A stretch of DNA of 64,000 bases, taken from positions 131,149 through 195,148 of the forward strand of contig CAJNOI010000058.1 in assembly GCA_905250115.1 (NCBI GenBank), in the 5' to 3' direction. A program made the translations under genes and the position numbers. The notes beneath the pieces were generated by a model that saw only the letters and a program-made list of their open reading frames with translations, was not told the origin of the DNA and ran no database searches. How positions within the stretch are numbered: position 1 is the first letter of the stretch; each line of letters opens with the position of its first letter. The DNA is from Adineta steineri. Its lineage: Eukaryota; Rotifera; Eurotatoria; Adinetida; Adinetidae. Of this stretch, positions 48,004 to 61,924 are shown piece by piece.

Positions 48004-49958
48004 TTAATCAAATGAGATTAATGTTTGTTCATTTGATTGTATCGAAGGATGAGCAGAATAAATTTGTTGATTTTGAGATAATGGTTGTACAAATTGTTGA
48101 GGTAAAGCATCTGACAATTCTATATTGAATAAAATAGAGTAGGTCAATGTTATTCAATCGAGAAGAACAAAAAAAAAAGATTCTTTGACATTTTCATCTA
48201 TACTTACGTCCCATTGAAAATGAATGTGCGGGTAATTGAGATGGATAAACAGGATGTTGCTGTTGTTGTTGTTGTTGAGGATGATGATAATAATCGACAG
48301 ATGATAAGGGTGGTTGCACATATGGAATCTAAATGAGAAGGAATGAAATAAAATGAATATAAAAAAAAAATCTTTTTTTTTTACTTGATTAATTCGATAA
48401 TCAACTTGGTTTTGTTGTTCACGTTGTTGAGCATAACGTCGTTGTTGATCAAGTCGAGCTTGCATTTCAGCTTCTTGTTCAGCAAGACGTTGTAAATGGA
48501 TTTGTCGGTGATATTCCAAATATGCCTTATAAAATTAAATATATAGATAAAAAAAACTATTTATCTTTTGTTTTTGTACTTGTTTCTTTTGACGCATATC
48601 ATCAAGTTTAACAGCTAATTGTATTTGACGTTGTCTTTCACGTTCAAGTGCTTGCCGTTTTTTATTCTCAACATGTTCATCACGTAATGCATTCAAAGCT
48701 TCTCGTGCATCTTTTAATTGACATAATTTATCTTGTAAACTTTCATAATAAGCTAAAATAAATTTTATAATTTAATTTAATTTAATTTTTTATGAAATCA
48801 ATAATAAACCTTGTTTATCATCAAGTGATTTAATAAATCGATGTAATTCAGGATACATATGTTGAAGAATAAAAAATACTGATTGTACAGCTGTATCATT
48901 AGCAATATTTCGACCACGTTGTTGATTACTTAACATACGAAATTTAATATTATTTATATGTTCATTAACAGAATTAATAAATATATCGATTTCATCATCG
49001 CGAACATATTTATCTAATGGATCCTATATTAGATATAATTTATTTTAATTTTGTTTAGCTCAACAAATGGAAATCTACTTTATTAGGAGTTGTTGTTGTT
49101 GTCGTTGGTCCAAGAGTTTTGTTTGTTTGTTCTTCCCAATAATTTCGATCTAAATATTTGGCTAATTCACCATTACCACTGACAGTTTTTTGTTCGTTAT
49201 CATTCTATTATATAAAAATAAAAACAAAGGTTAGGAGAAATTATGACCTTTATTATTAGACAAACATATGGTCTAAATAAATTTTAACCTTGGTATACGC
49301 GAATGTTTATTCTAGAATAAAGACAATTTCTTATACCTGATCCGCAATAGGCGCTGAGCTAAGTGGTGTTGGAGGAGATTGTATATTTGACAATGCATAC
49401 TGTTGAGTAAGTAACTTTTTTTGTCGTTCTTTTTCATCAGCTTCACTTTGTGATAAAGATATTGCTAATTGAAGTGCATCTTCTTCATCAATTTCAGCCT
49501 GACTTTTTTCATTTGATTTAGTTGTTGTCAGTGTTGTTGGTGCTGCTGCCGCTGTTGGCGGAAGTATACTACCCGTTCTTTAAATAGAATAAACAAACAA
49601 AATAAAGATAAATATTTTGTTTTTGTTAATTAAAAATTACGTTGTTACACGTTCGTAACATGATTCACAAACACGAACTTCATCTTCAATACCAAATTCA
49701 AGTAAAGGACTTGATTTTGATGAACCTATTAAGATACGTATACATATCTTTACGAAAAATAGTTTAAAAAATACGAACAGCTTGAGCAGAATGTTTCCCC
49801 ACATGCACGGCAATGATGTTTACGTGTGAATGCTGTAAATGATGTTCGACAACGAAAACAAGAATCTCGATCAGTCCTATATAAATAAATATTTTTTTCT
49901 TTTGTTTCAAAGACAATTAAAATACAAACCATATTGGCGGAACTGCTGTAATAACCAT
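48004..49958 (-). CDS. HGS: HRS/HGS ESCRT-0 homologue, starting at the FYVE domain
   Basis: Minus-strand exons 49958-49930, 49876-49779, 49725-49641, 49577-49337, 49204-49079, 49023-48810, 48752-48580, 48525-48385, 48328-48208 and 48119-48004 give about 447 aa. Seen: a FYVE zinc finger ([34 protein letters not shown]) that binds PI3P; a ubiquitin-interacting motif at 101-120 ([20 protein letters not shown]); [10 protein letters not shown]; a helical GAT-like/coiled-coil region; a Q-rich tail; and a C-terminal LISFD clathrin box identical in type to animal HRS. HRS sorts ubiquitinated cargo on endosomes. The N-terminal VHS domain of the family is missing: only ten residues precede the FYVE, and no VHS sequence exists before the divergent DOP1 gene. 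The second exon uses a GTTCGT donor, chosen because it restores CSSK. Confidence 0.9.
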
Positions 49959-50365
49959 TGTTTGCTTAATTTATTAGTAAGAGAATTTTAATAGTTGAGA
50001 GAAGAAAAAAAAAAGTAAAGAATTATTTATCTTTATATGTCAGAAAAAAATGAGTCAAATCAACGTGATATATACGTGACGTTTAATGTTGAATATTGAT
50101 TGGTTAAAATATTTTACCAATAGAATATTCTAAACAACAAATGATTCATTATTATATCCACATCGATCGTTCGATTCGCGAGTCTCCTATCTTTATCGCA
50201 AATGAAATGTCTAAGCGTATGCACTCGTTTACATTATCAGACGCTAATATTGATTCATTAGTACACGTGATAATTAAAATTCTAAAAAAGTATATATATA
50301 TACATACATATATTATTTAGATAGATTTTAAACGAAGAAATTATTTGGAAAAGAAAATATAAAAG
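49959..50365. promoter_or_regulatory. Divergent promoter region, HRS / DOP1
   Basis: 407 bp separate the two start codons, which point away from each other. The region has a GC-richer centre (about 50160-50240, including ATCGATCGTTCGATTCGCGA) and a (TA)n tract at 50292-50302. Any shared core promoter must lie here if both annotated starts are correct. No specific factor site is claimed. Confidence 0.5.
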
Positions 50366-53300
50366 ATGAGTTTAATGCCCAGTGACGAAGTAGCTTTATT
50401 AAATGATGGTCGATATAAAAGTTTTATTGCAACATTAGAAAAAGTTCTTAAACAATTTGAATATTCATCGGAATGGGCTGATCTGATAACAAATCTAGTC
50501 AAAGTTAAAAAAGTAAGGAAAATTTATTATTTTTCTCTTATGTTCAAATAAAAAAATTCTTCTTCTTTTCTCTCTAAGGCCATTGAAAGTTATCCAAAAT
50601 TTCAATCAATACCAAAACGTATAACTCTATCCAAACGTCTTGCACAATGTCTTCATCCAGCATTACCATCTGGTGTCCATTTAAAAACTCTTGAAGTCTA
50701 TGAAACAATATTTCGAATGATTGGTAAACGTAATTTACAACGAGATATCATCCTATATTCATGTGGATTATTTCCATTATTACCAGCAGCAGCATTACCT
50801 GTTAAACCTGTTCTATTAACATTATATGAAACATATTTTCTACCATTAGGTGAAGCATTGAATCCAATATTAACAGGTTTTTTTCTTGGATTATTTCCTG
50901 CATTAGAAGAAGGTGCAGATTATTATGATAGAATACATGCATTACTTGATAATCTTTCAAATCGAATTGATAAATTTTATTTTTATACTTGTATATGGTC
51001 AGCTATACATTTAGTTGCAGCCGCACGTCATTCAGCATTAACATTTACATTGAATCATTTTGATAAAAGAAAAAGTATGGAAGATCAACTTTATCTAATG
51101 GGTTCATCTGTTGAAACAATGGTAAAGAAATAAATAATTTGAATTCAAATCGGTCTCTTTTGTTTTCTTTAAAGGTATCTGCTGTATGTACATGTCTTCA
51201 AGATCGTGAACAACCATTAGTACAACGTTCCATACTTGATTTTCTTCTTGTTTGTTTACCAATGCATAATAAACAATTAACAAAAATTGATATGATGAAA
51301 ATTATAACTGTTTCATTACATATATTATTAAAACGTGATATGTCATTAAATCGACGTATATATGCATGGTTTCTTGGTACTGAACAAACTCCGACTGATA
51401 ATACAAGTCAACAACAACAACAACAGACAAATGAAATACATTCATCAACAACATCATTAGCGGTAACAAATGATCCATTTGATTCATCATCCTATTTTAT
51501 TCAATATACACAAGAAAATTTAATTCAATCATTATTACATGCATTAGAAACAATTTCTTTAAATACAATATCAATAATAAAATCATTACCAACAACACCA
51601 AATGAAAATAATAATTCATTAACAAGTATTTCAGAATCAATGCCATCAACATGGACATTAACAAAATTAATTCGAGTATTGATTATTATCGGTATGTATA
51701 GAATTTTAATTAACAATAGAACAGTTATAAAAATATTCTCAAAGGATTTTTATATTAAAAGTATTATTCACTAACATCAACAAAGATGATTAGAATATAT
51801 CTTTTAAATATTATATCATATTGTTAAATATAAGTGCATGCTATTTTCTAATGAAAATATATATGTTATTTTCTATATGTTGAAAGAGAATAGACAACAA
51901 TGAAAAGAATTTATTTATATATTCTTCTTTTTCAAAAACAAATGTCTTTATAGGCTATTCAATAAATAATCAATAATAATACAAAAAAAAGACAAAGCTT
52001 TTTCTTTTAGACTTATCTAAGAGCTGTAGATCAATATTCAAAATAAGAAGTGTACGCAAAGTATTTTACCACTTGACATTTTGTATACATGATTGTCTTC
52101 TTATTACTAAAATGCTTTTTGTTTATCATATATTCATTTAATAACAAACTATTTCGATTATGTTCCTTCTAATTGAGATACATTTATTATTAAAAATCTA
52201 CTACTGATATATTCATCTAATAAATGCACTCAGACGTATCTTTACGTCGCCGGGAGCTAAAAGATTAATATTAAAAAGCAAATATAGTTTTGTTTTTGTA
52301 TTATTCTAATAAAANNNNNNNNNNGAATATTCAACTGATATATATAATAAATTAACACGTACGAATAGTACCGGGCAATTGCAAAATCCAGATATAACTA
52401 ATGAACAAGAAAGTACACATGAAATCGAACGTCTTCTTCGTCATATGGTACGTAAAGTTGAAAAACAAATCTATAAACTAAATAATGAGAATAAGAAACT
52501 TGATACAACAATAACACCAGCGACAACAACAACAATATTAACAAAAACAATGTTACAGTCAATGAATCATTTGGAAAAATCAATAACATTATATAAAATA
52601 TTTTTTCATCGTTTCATAATAACATTTTTAATTGACATGAATCAAATATCTATGAATGAAAAATTTCAAAATATTTATTCAATTACACAAAAGAAAACAA
52701 ATGAAAATATTCGTGCACTTTTTAATCATTATCATCAACAAAATGAACTTCAATTGAAATTAAATGAAAATGTTGATCATTATAAACGTGCATTTGATGA
52801 TTGTTGTAAATTACTCATTGAATTTTGTTGTTTTCCAAGACAATCATCTATAACTGATCAATCAAAATTATCAAAAGGTATTCAATTAGAGATTGACAAA
52901 AGAATAGAAATAGATGAAAAAAAATAATCAGTAACTACATCATGTAATTACTATCTTCTTTAGTCTTTTCATGTATATGTTAGACTAACACTTGAATTAT
53001 ATGCTTCAGTAATCTTTGAACATTATAAATCAATTAGACGTTTTGTATAATTGATATGCGAATATTATTTTTCTATAAGAATTAATAGTTCTCAAAAAAA
53101 TTATTTAATAAAGAAATCATGAATGCAAAAATATAGATCTTATAGTCATTTTCGATCAAAGTAAAATGATTACTAGATGACACTTGAAGATGAATAGAAT
53201 CAATTTATTATATTAGAAAAAATTTCTAAGGAAGGGTGATTATTAAAAGCTAAATTTATTGATAAGTCTTGACTTTCTTTCATTAAGATTAATAAATTAT

Positions 53301-56300
53301 CCATAAAACTTAAAATCAATTTATAAAAAAACATTTAAATATAATTAATCTATAAAACCTATTGATTTCGATTCTCAATGGATTTGAAACTAAAATTATT
53401 ATTCCATTATATGATTAACATTGGCACTAAGCAATATACAAAAAGTCTTAAAATAAAAATATATTCTTCGATTAATGATTAAGAAAGTCATTTGTAATTT
53501 TCTTCAGAGTACATAAGAATGTTAGACTGAATGTACATGTCTAGACTTTATAACTCCTTTCAACTTCTATAGAAAAATCCAAAGATTTTAGTTAAGGTTA
53601 TATTTGTGTGACATATATAGATCATGTTCTAAACAAATAAAAAAACGTTTCTTCTTTAGGTAAAACTGAATTTGATGATTGGTCTATTGATTTATGTGTA
53701 TTGTCTGTTTGTGAAAGTGGACATTTCTATATTCAAACAACAGCTATATCTGTCTTGATTGAATTACTTGGTTATACATTATATCTTTGTAATACAAAAT
53801 CTTCTAATACTTCAAATGAAATATTAATTGGAACAAGTTTAAATTTACCTGATAACATATCAATAATTCCATCATTTAATCAAGAACAAGTTTCATTACT
53901 TATTAATGAAACACTTTTTTTCCAACATATAACTGCTTATTTATGGGAACATTTAAGTGATAAATATGAACGACAATATAATTTAAAATCAGCACGTATA
54001 TTATCAATGCTTCATTCAATGTTACCAAATTGTGATTGTGAAGATTTAATATGTAATCAATTATCATCAACACATACTCATCAATATGAAAATGAATTTA
54101 TTATTATTGATGCTTATAAACGTTTTTTTAAATTATGGAATTCAACACGTGATATATCAATTGTTACATATGGACATGTAAATAAAACATTTGAACGTTG
54201 TTTACTTATTGTTATAGGTATTCTTAATGAATCAAATAATCATTGTTTAAAATCAATTGTACAGCAATGGACATGTGATTGTTTTATTCATAGTAAATAT
54301 ATGAAACTTTTTTTTTTTTAAATAAAATAATTTCTTTATTCTTTCTAGGAGATATGTACAGAATATTTGATATAATACTTATAATATTATTAAGTCCAGA
54401 TACAGCACGTATTAGTATACAAAAACTTCATCCAATAGTTCATAAAGAATATTTTTCTAATCGACAAATAAATTCAAATGATCAAATAGCAATGAATACA
54501 AATTATCAAGCACAAGAAAGTATAATTAGTACTGATACAGATGATATGAGTGTTGGAGACATAAATGAAATAACATTTTCGGTATTAATTGACGATGATG
54601 GTGGTGGTGGTGGAGAAGATGAAGTTGATAATGATGATGATGACGATGATGATGGAGATTATGATGATGATGATGGTGGTGAACAAGAAGAAAGTGATGA
54701 AGAAAAACGAGTAAATTTCTTTTCTTTTTTTTTCTAAATAATAATTTATTTTTTTTGTAAATAGATATGTGCTATAAGTTGTACTGATACAGGTGAAGTT
54801 GTTTATCATTTAAAACAATCATCACCTCAACCAATGAAATCTAATACAATAAAACCTCCAACAACATTAAGTCTTTCACAACCAAGTCTTTCAAATAGTC
54901 GATCTGTATCACCAATAACAACAACATCTTCATTATCAAAATCAGTTAAACGACGTGCACCAACAATGCCAACAGTTTTTAGTCGAAATAATAGTGGAAT
55001 AGAATCGAATAGTACAAAAAGTAGTAATAATAATATACAACGAATGTATACATCACTTCATGAAGAAACATCAAATGAAACTGATTCTTTAACTGATACA
55101 CAACTAATAAATACAACAATAAATTCAACAATCAATAATAATACTCGTCGTCCACATTCAGTGGGTCCTATTCCACATGCTGTTACACTTGATGGTATAT
55201 CTGATCCATCTATAAGTCCATTGAAATCTTTAAATGAATCTGAAACAATCCCAATGAATAATAATTCAACAAAAAAATCTGATTTAATTGATCGTTCACG
55301 TAAAATTGATATACATCTTGCTTATTTTCTATTATATAGTCAACCCTATGATTATAATCGTGTTACATTTGCATTAAATATAATTGAAAGTTTAATTGAT
55401 TTAATCCCACAACAATTAATTCATACATTATTAATAACAACAAATCAACAATCATCACCAATAAATATGCATAATACTCGTTTACATGAACTATCATTAA
55501 GACATCGTCGTGCAATAGAAGGAAAAAATTTCTATTCCTATGTTGATAATTTATTAAATAATCAACATCAATCTTATTTATATACATTAATAAATATTCT
55601 ATTAATTTATACACGTAGTTATTATTCGAAATCATTTGAACATCGTTTAAATGTACATGATATGCAAGGAAATCGTAAAGTACATATACGTTCATTAACA
55701 TTATTAAAACGTATTTGTCATGATATATCATATATATGTATGGAAAATATTCATACAAATTTACAATTAATTAATTATATATATGATTTATTTCAAAAAT
55801 TATCATTTCAAAAAACAATTCTACATTTATTTAATACGATTATTGAAAAAATTAATCATAAAACACGTTTAATTAAAAGTAAAACATTAACAAAGACTAT
55901 ATATGATTATAATATTGAACCAATATATAATGAATTAACACGACAATATTTAAGAGAATTAGTTGAATTATTAGAAGAAATTATTTTATTAGAAAATATT
56001 CTTCAATATTATCAACATCGTGCTGATTTAAATTCAAATCAAACACCAATACAAACATTTGCATCGAATATTCTTGCATCAATAACATCAAATAATATTA
56101 ATTTAAAAACAACTGAATATTCAAATTTATCATTGTTTCAATTTCGTCATAGTTCAGATATTGATTTTATTAATTTAATAACGAAAAATACACAAATGAA
56201 TTCAACAACAAATCCATTACGTTATATTGATAATCAACCAATTGTCAATCAAAGTCTTTTTCTTTCATCAATATTACAATATTTAAAACAAATTGATTTC

Positions 56301-59300
56301 ATTGAAAATCATCGTCATATTATAAGTTTAGTTGTTCGAATTTTACCACATTGTGGTTCATCATTAAAATCAATAAGTAGTTTAGTTATTGAACAAATTT
56401 GTCGAAATTTATGTTTTGTTGTTCAAACACATAATCAACAACAACAACAACAACAAGGAAATAAAATTAGATTCAAGTAAGAATTTTGGAATAAAATTAA
56501 GCTAAATCTATTAAGAAATTAGACTAATGAAAGCAAAAAATATTCAGGAATTTTAATGTATTCAATAACAAGAAATTCCATAATGTCATATAATCTAGAA
56601 CCTTGACTATCGGAATTCTGTTACCTCTAAGAAGGTCATAACATTTGACATGTTGTTATTATATATTCAAGAGCACACACTTATATCTAAATAGACCTAT
56701 GATATAGCTATTTTTATTGCTTTTAATAATAGTAATAGTAGAATATTATCGGTTATAAAGTAATAATTAGACCGGACTATGAATATTAAAATCATCGTTT
56801 ACAGGATACAAATCATAATGTTTTTCATGAAATTAAAAATAAATCATCATTATTTGAACCACTAAAAAAAAAGAAATTATTACAAATGATAATGTAGAAA
56901 GCGATGTCGGCATCATTATTTTTGTTTAGAAATGATTTGTCATCTTCATATATAAGTTATATTGTTGACGAAAACTAGATATATTGAGTTTATTATTTAA
57001 ATCGAGTAAATATTTGCTATATTAAGTAGATAAAGTAATAGTTATTTGAACTTCGAAACTATGATTTGATTATTACAAAAAATCAGCACTATAAAATTAT
57101 TTATCTAATGATTCCTAATGCACTTGATGCACTACTTAGAATAAAAATAGATTCATCGCCTGATATATTTTCTATTTCATGAATAATATGTGATACTATT
57201 GTTAAAAGACAATCGTAGAATCTTTCTTTCTAAAAATATTTATTTATAGACAATTACCTTATTTCGATGTCATGGAATATATTGTTCATTTAATTGAACG
57301 TCTTTCATATATATGTAATTATTGTATTCTCGGTAATGCTCTTGGTTATGAACAATTTTCAACACAAACACTTAGTCCGCAACATTGGATGAAAACTGTA
57401 AAATGATTTGATTGTTTTTCTTTTTTGTTTATTGAACTTTTCCTTATTTTAGATTACAATTAATGAACGTGATTTATCTGATGCACGTCAATCGATTCTT
57501 AATCAACTTCCATCTATACTTTCAAGTATTCTATTTATTTGGAAAACAATATCAGAACAATTCTTATTTGATAATACAATTGATCAATCTATTCTAACAA
57601 CATTACCAATTCATTCATCAACAAATCATCTTTGGCCAGTTTATAATGTTAGACAAATTCGTCAAACAATTCTTAATTTTCTTTCAACATTAACGAAATC
57701 CAATGGTGTTTCATTTATTAGTGCTGTTGCACAATGTTGGGGTGAACGTAAACGTCAATTACGTACACAACAAAAAGTTCCACCTACGCAATCAACAGTT
57801 GATACATTATCACGAACAACAATATTAACAATGCCAAGAGATAATCTCGGTGAAACACAAGCTTTAATTGATATTGTTATGAATATAAATGGATATACAA
57901 TTAATGATATGATACCAAATATGAATGAACTTATACGTAATCAATTAACAGCAAGAGACAAGGTAAATATTAAGAAAAGAATGTTCAAAAAGTTTATCTT
58001 GTTTAGATTAGTTCTTACAGTTATCGGCACTTTATAATATGAAAGTTTTTCATAGACAAGGGGTATATTCTCTAATCTTATATATATACATATGTAAATC
58101 ATCTTCTTGGTTTTCTAATTAATTCTTTATAAGCTTTTTTTTCTTGCTTTTTCATTAAATCGAAATTCATTTTGAATAAATTTATTTTAGAAAAAACAAA
58201 ATTATGATGTATGGTGTCTTCAATTTCTCTTAGCTTATCTTCAACATGAAAAATGTGCATCTATTGATTGTTGGCCAACATTAGCATTTATGTTTAAAGA
58301 ATGTTTAGCCCAATCAATATCACCACCAGCAACATTTTTAATGATAAGGTTTTTATATAAAAATAAACCTTTTATTTTAAATTCGATTTTTTGTCTGTTT
58401 TAGAATTTTAAGTTTCTATATCAAACAATCATCATCGCTTGTAGAAAGAAGAGATTTAAAAGACTTACAAGTATAAATAAATTTAATTAAAATCAAAAAA
58501 TAATCTGTATGTTTTCATATAGGATATAACAATGCGAGTACTTGATAATTGTAATACTATAGTTGCTTCATCACTTGAACAAACAACATGGTTAAGAAAG
58601 AATTTACAAGTACGTGTTGCACAACCAGATAATCAATCAACTAAAAGTGGATCAACTAGTAATCAAACTACACCACTAGGTACTAATTCATCAAATGGAC
58701 CTGAAACGATTCCTGGTGATGATCCTGCAGATTTTGATGGTTAGTAATAAATAAATAAACCCTAACAGAAAATCACATATAGAAGCCCATGACATATATT
58801 TAGTACGTGATACATTGACGACGGTAGTAAATATATTCGACAAATTTTCATCTAAAATTGTATCTCAAAGAGGTATTCGTGCTTTTCTTTCTACTAATTA
58901 AACTAATCCTATCATATATTTTGAAATATATACTAGCAAATATTTCAGAATAACGAATTCAATGGTTTTCTATTGGATGAGTGATTTTGATTACTAAATA
59001 TATTTTCAACATGAAGTTTATATAAACTAAAACTATGCTTGAATTTTTAATAGAAAAATCATCAAGATCTATGTATAAAAGTCTTGTATCTAAGACTACT
59101 ACTCATATTATCTATTAGCATTTCCTTATCCTATACTAGAAAAATCTATTTTATAATTAATATCACAGGTAACGATCAATTAAGGGTGCCTATACAACTA
59201 ATATTTCATACTAGACTATGCTTTAACATATTTTCATGATAAAAAAAAATCTATTTTAATTTAAATATTAATTAGGTGTAACACAAGCAATAAATACATC

Positions 59301-60759
59301 AGATCTAACAATCAATGGCAATTATAGTTTTCTTGCATTATCTGTACTTGCTGAACATGCTGCAACTTTACTGGATATTGTTTATAATCGAACTGATGAA
59401 AAAGATCGTGTTGTAATACCATTTCTACAAAATCTTGTAACAAATGTTATGCCATATGTTCGTACACATGTTTCATCAAATGCTCCATCATATCGTTCAG
59501 CGTCAGCTTTACTTATGAATATATCTCAATATTCTTATACACGTAAAGCATGGAAAAAAGAAGCATTTGAACAATTATTTGATGTTGCATTTTTTCAACT
59601 TGATATTATTGCATTACGTTCATGGAAAATAATTGTTGATAATATGATAACAAATGAAAGACCAACATCATTTCGTGATGTTATGACAAAAATTAATACT
59701 GTACAAACCGGTTTATTTGTATCAAAAGAACATGAATATGAACAACGTGCAATGCTTGTTAAACGTTTTGCATTTGTTATATATGCATCAGAAAAAGATC
59801 AATATAATCGACAATTACCTGAAATACTTGAACGTATTGCTGATTTACTTAAATTACCACAAGCACCAATATTACATACGCAAATGTTTTTATTTTTACG
59901 TGTATTATTATTAAGAATCTCAACGAAAAATTTACTTTCATTATGGCCTATACTTATGGCGGAACTTATACAAGTTTTATTACAACTTGAACAAGATCTT
60001 TCATCTGATCTTGAAGGTGAAACAAAGTAAGTTTTTATTAATTTTTTGAATATAAAAACAAATAATTTGATCTCTTGTTTTATAGATCTCATGTTCAACG
60101 AATGGTAACTAATGATTTAGCTACAACAAATGTTACAAGTTCAAATCCTGCATTAAAAATGTATTTATACGCATGTAAATTACTCGATGTTTTATTAGCA
60201 ATGCCTTATTCTGAATTACATCATTTTCAACTGTAATATTATTTATTTTCAGTATTTTTTTTAGAATTTATTTTCTTTTTTTTTTAGTTTCCGTTCTGCA
60301 TTTGTTACTGATGAAGATACTAATGATCGTAAACCTCCAATGGATACATTTATTGCATTTTCAATACGTTTATGTAAACTTCTCGAGAGAAAATTACAAA
60401 CAATACCAGCATCGATGCGTGATCGTCTTCCTGTAATAAAAACTTCAACACGTCCATTACTTCGTTTACGTACAATAACAAATATTATTGAATTATATCC
60501 ATTTTTTAATTGTTTAACACGTATGCATACATATGATCATCATCATTATCAACATTCATTACCCACTCATACAAATACATTCAATAAACAAATCTCATTA
60601 TCTAAAACAAAAGATTCATCAAAAAAGAAAAGTAAATCTCTTATACATACATCATCATATAGAAAATCTGAATCTTCAACAATGAATTCCATAAAAGAAG
60701 AAACAATGAGTGAAATTGAAACAAGTGTACTTGAAGATTTTGTTGAATCATGGATATAG
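50366..60759 (+). CDS. DOP1: DOP1 (Dopey) homologue, interrupted by an assembly gap
   Basis: Exons 50366-50512, 50579-51121, 51175-51691, [gap], 52325-52877, 53660-54292, 54349-54707, 54765-56476, 57252-57397, 57453-57962, 58191-58348, 58404-58470, 58523-58739, 59276-60026, 60086-60232, 60288-60759 give about 2310 visible aa. Seen: the N-terminal FEYSSEWADLI, LSKRLAQCLHPALPSGVH, LPLGEALNP, MEDQLYLMGS, KRDMSLNRRIYAW; an acidic Asp/Gly/Glu tract (54590-54700); and C-terminal SLEQTTWLRKNL, APSYRSASALL, YTRKAWKKEAFEQL, EQRAMLVKRFAF, LHTQMFLFLRVLLLR and LYPFFN. These are DOP1 landmarks in the right order. DOP1 works with MON2 in endosome-Golgi membrane traffic. A conserved stretch after ...IRVLIII is absent and must fall in the 10-N gap. 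The last exon ends in a Lys/Ser-rich tail. Confidence 0.93.
52315..52324. other. Assembly gap (10 N) inside DOP1
   Basis: Ten N immediately before an in-frame coding stretch with no visible acceptor. The exon before (ending 51691) and the exon after do not join to a complete DOP1: the family has well over 100 further residues here. The gap is therefore larger than drawn, and the 51692-52314 sequence shows no coding content. Confidence 0.85.
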
Positions 60760-61106
60760 GAAACAAACAAATGTCTTTAATAAGTTTATTTCTTCTCATT
60801 TTATTCTGTTGATTTAAACATAACAATGTGCCAAAATATTTATATTTATTTTATTTTTTCTTCTTCTTCTTCTTCTTACCTTTCCGTTTAACCAAAGAAC
60901 AGTTTGTTAGTTCACATCTCTTTCTGTTTATCTTTGTTATTAATTCTGGAATGTTTCAAAAGATCTCTCTCTCTTTTTTCTGTTCTTTTTCCTGTTATTA
61001 TTCATAAAAATAAAAAACAAATAAATTAACAAACTTTATTAATGTTACATGCGCTTGTTTGTTGTAAATAAAAGGAAAACAAATATACAAATCCTTCTTA
61101 TTTCAG
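60760..61106 (+). other. Short DOP1-DPM3 spacer
   Basis: 347 bp on the same strand. AATAAA lies at 61009-61014. The acceptor TTTCAG (61101-61106) directly abuts the DPM3 ATG. A possible cis donor GTAAAT occurs at 61064, which would give a 43-nt 5'-UTR intron; otherwise the acceptor is a candidate trans-splice site. Confidence 0.55.
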
Positions 61107-61400
61107 ATGATGAATTCAAAAACATTCTTACCAATATGTTTTGGTGTATTAATTTTATGGATGCTGATTGTATTAGGTCTATTTCCAATTAGTTTACCAA
61201 CATTTTTATATAAAATTATTGTTGTTATTCCATTTATTGGGATTATGTTATTTGGTTTTTATTCATTATTTTATTTAATATATAAGGTTATTAATCTCAA
61301 AGATTGTCCTCAAGCAAGAATTGATTTAGACCGTGAAGTTGAACGTATTCAAAATGATGCACGTTATAAATCTTTATTTGTTAAACCAAAAGATCAATAA
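61107..61400 (+). CDS. DPM3: Dolichol-phosphate mannosyltransferase subunit 3
   Basis: A single-exon frame of 97 aa, close to the usual 92-aa size. Seen: two hydrophobic segments at about 6-27 and 33-60 (LILWMLIVLGLFPISLPTF and VVIPFIGIMLFGFYSLFYLI). They are followed by YKVINLKDCPQARIDLDREV and a charged C-terminal helix (ERIQNDARYKSLF). The GxYxLxxxxYxVxxxxDC pattern matches DPM3. The protein tethers and stabilises the catalytic DPM1 subunit in the ER membrane, where Dol-P-mannose is made for N-glycans, GPI anchors and O-mannosylation. The gene starts exactly at an AG acceptor (MM start). AATAAA at 61479-61484 is the likely polyadenylation signal. Confidence 0.88.
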   Translation: MMNSKTFLPICFGVLILWMLIVLGLFPISLPTFLYKIIVVIPFIGIMLFGFYSLFYLIYKVINLKDCPQARIDLDREVERIQNDARYKSLFVKPKDQ

Positions 61401-61924
61401 AAAAAGAGTTCGTATAGAAATGTGCTTGTGTGATTCGTATTTTTATTGTTACATCATCCGTTCTTTTTTTCTACGTCGAATAAAACAACACAGTCACACT
61501 CATGATGACTAAGCATATTTTTTTATTTGTTCGTTTTATATATATATACGTGTGTAAATGAGCAAGGAAGAAAGAATATATAGATCATGCAAAGATAGTG
61601 ATGTGGAACAGGTGATGAATTTATTTGCTTCCTGAGAGAAAATATTTTCTTATTTTTATATTAGGTGATTAGCAAGAGTAATTGCTTTTTTTTCTGTTAG
61701 TGAAAGATGTTAAAAAATATTTTTCCTTAAAAATATGATTTTGTCATCTTTCAAAGTAAGTTATCATGAGAAAACCCAGACATATCACTTTTCATTATAA
61801 TTTCTGTTTTTGATTGACACTGATAAAAGTTTTATATTAACTATTAAATATTTTTCTTCCTTTTTCTAGATTATAGAAAAGTAATTATAAAAAAAAAAGA
61901 GAAGTATTTTAACTGAATTGTTGT
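61401..61924 (+). other. DPM3-TXNRD spacer
   Basis: 524 bp on the same strand with AATAAA at 61479-61484. A T-rich acceptor ends at AG 61868-61869, 55 bp before the TXNRD start, again either a 5'-UTR intron end or a trans-splice site. No coding frame was supported. Confidence 0.5.

Noticed and set aside
49740..49779. HRS exon 2 ending at the GTATTT donor (49774) instead of GTTCGT
   Set aside because: That donor gives the wrong phase for the next exon and destroys the conserved CSSK...EVRVC part of the FYVE domain.
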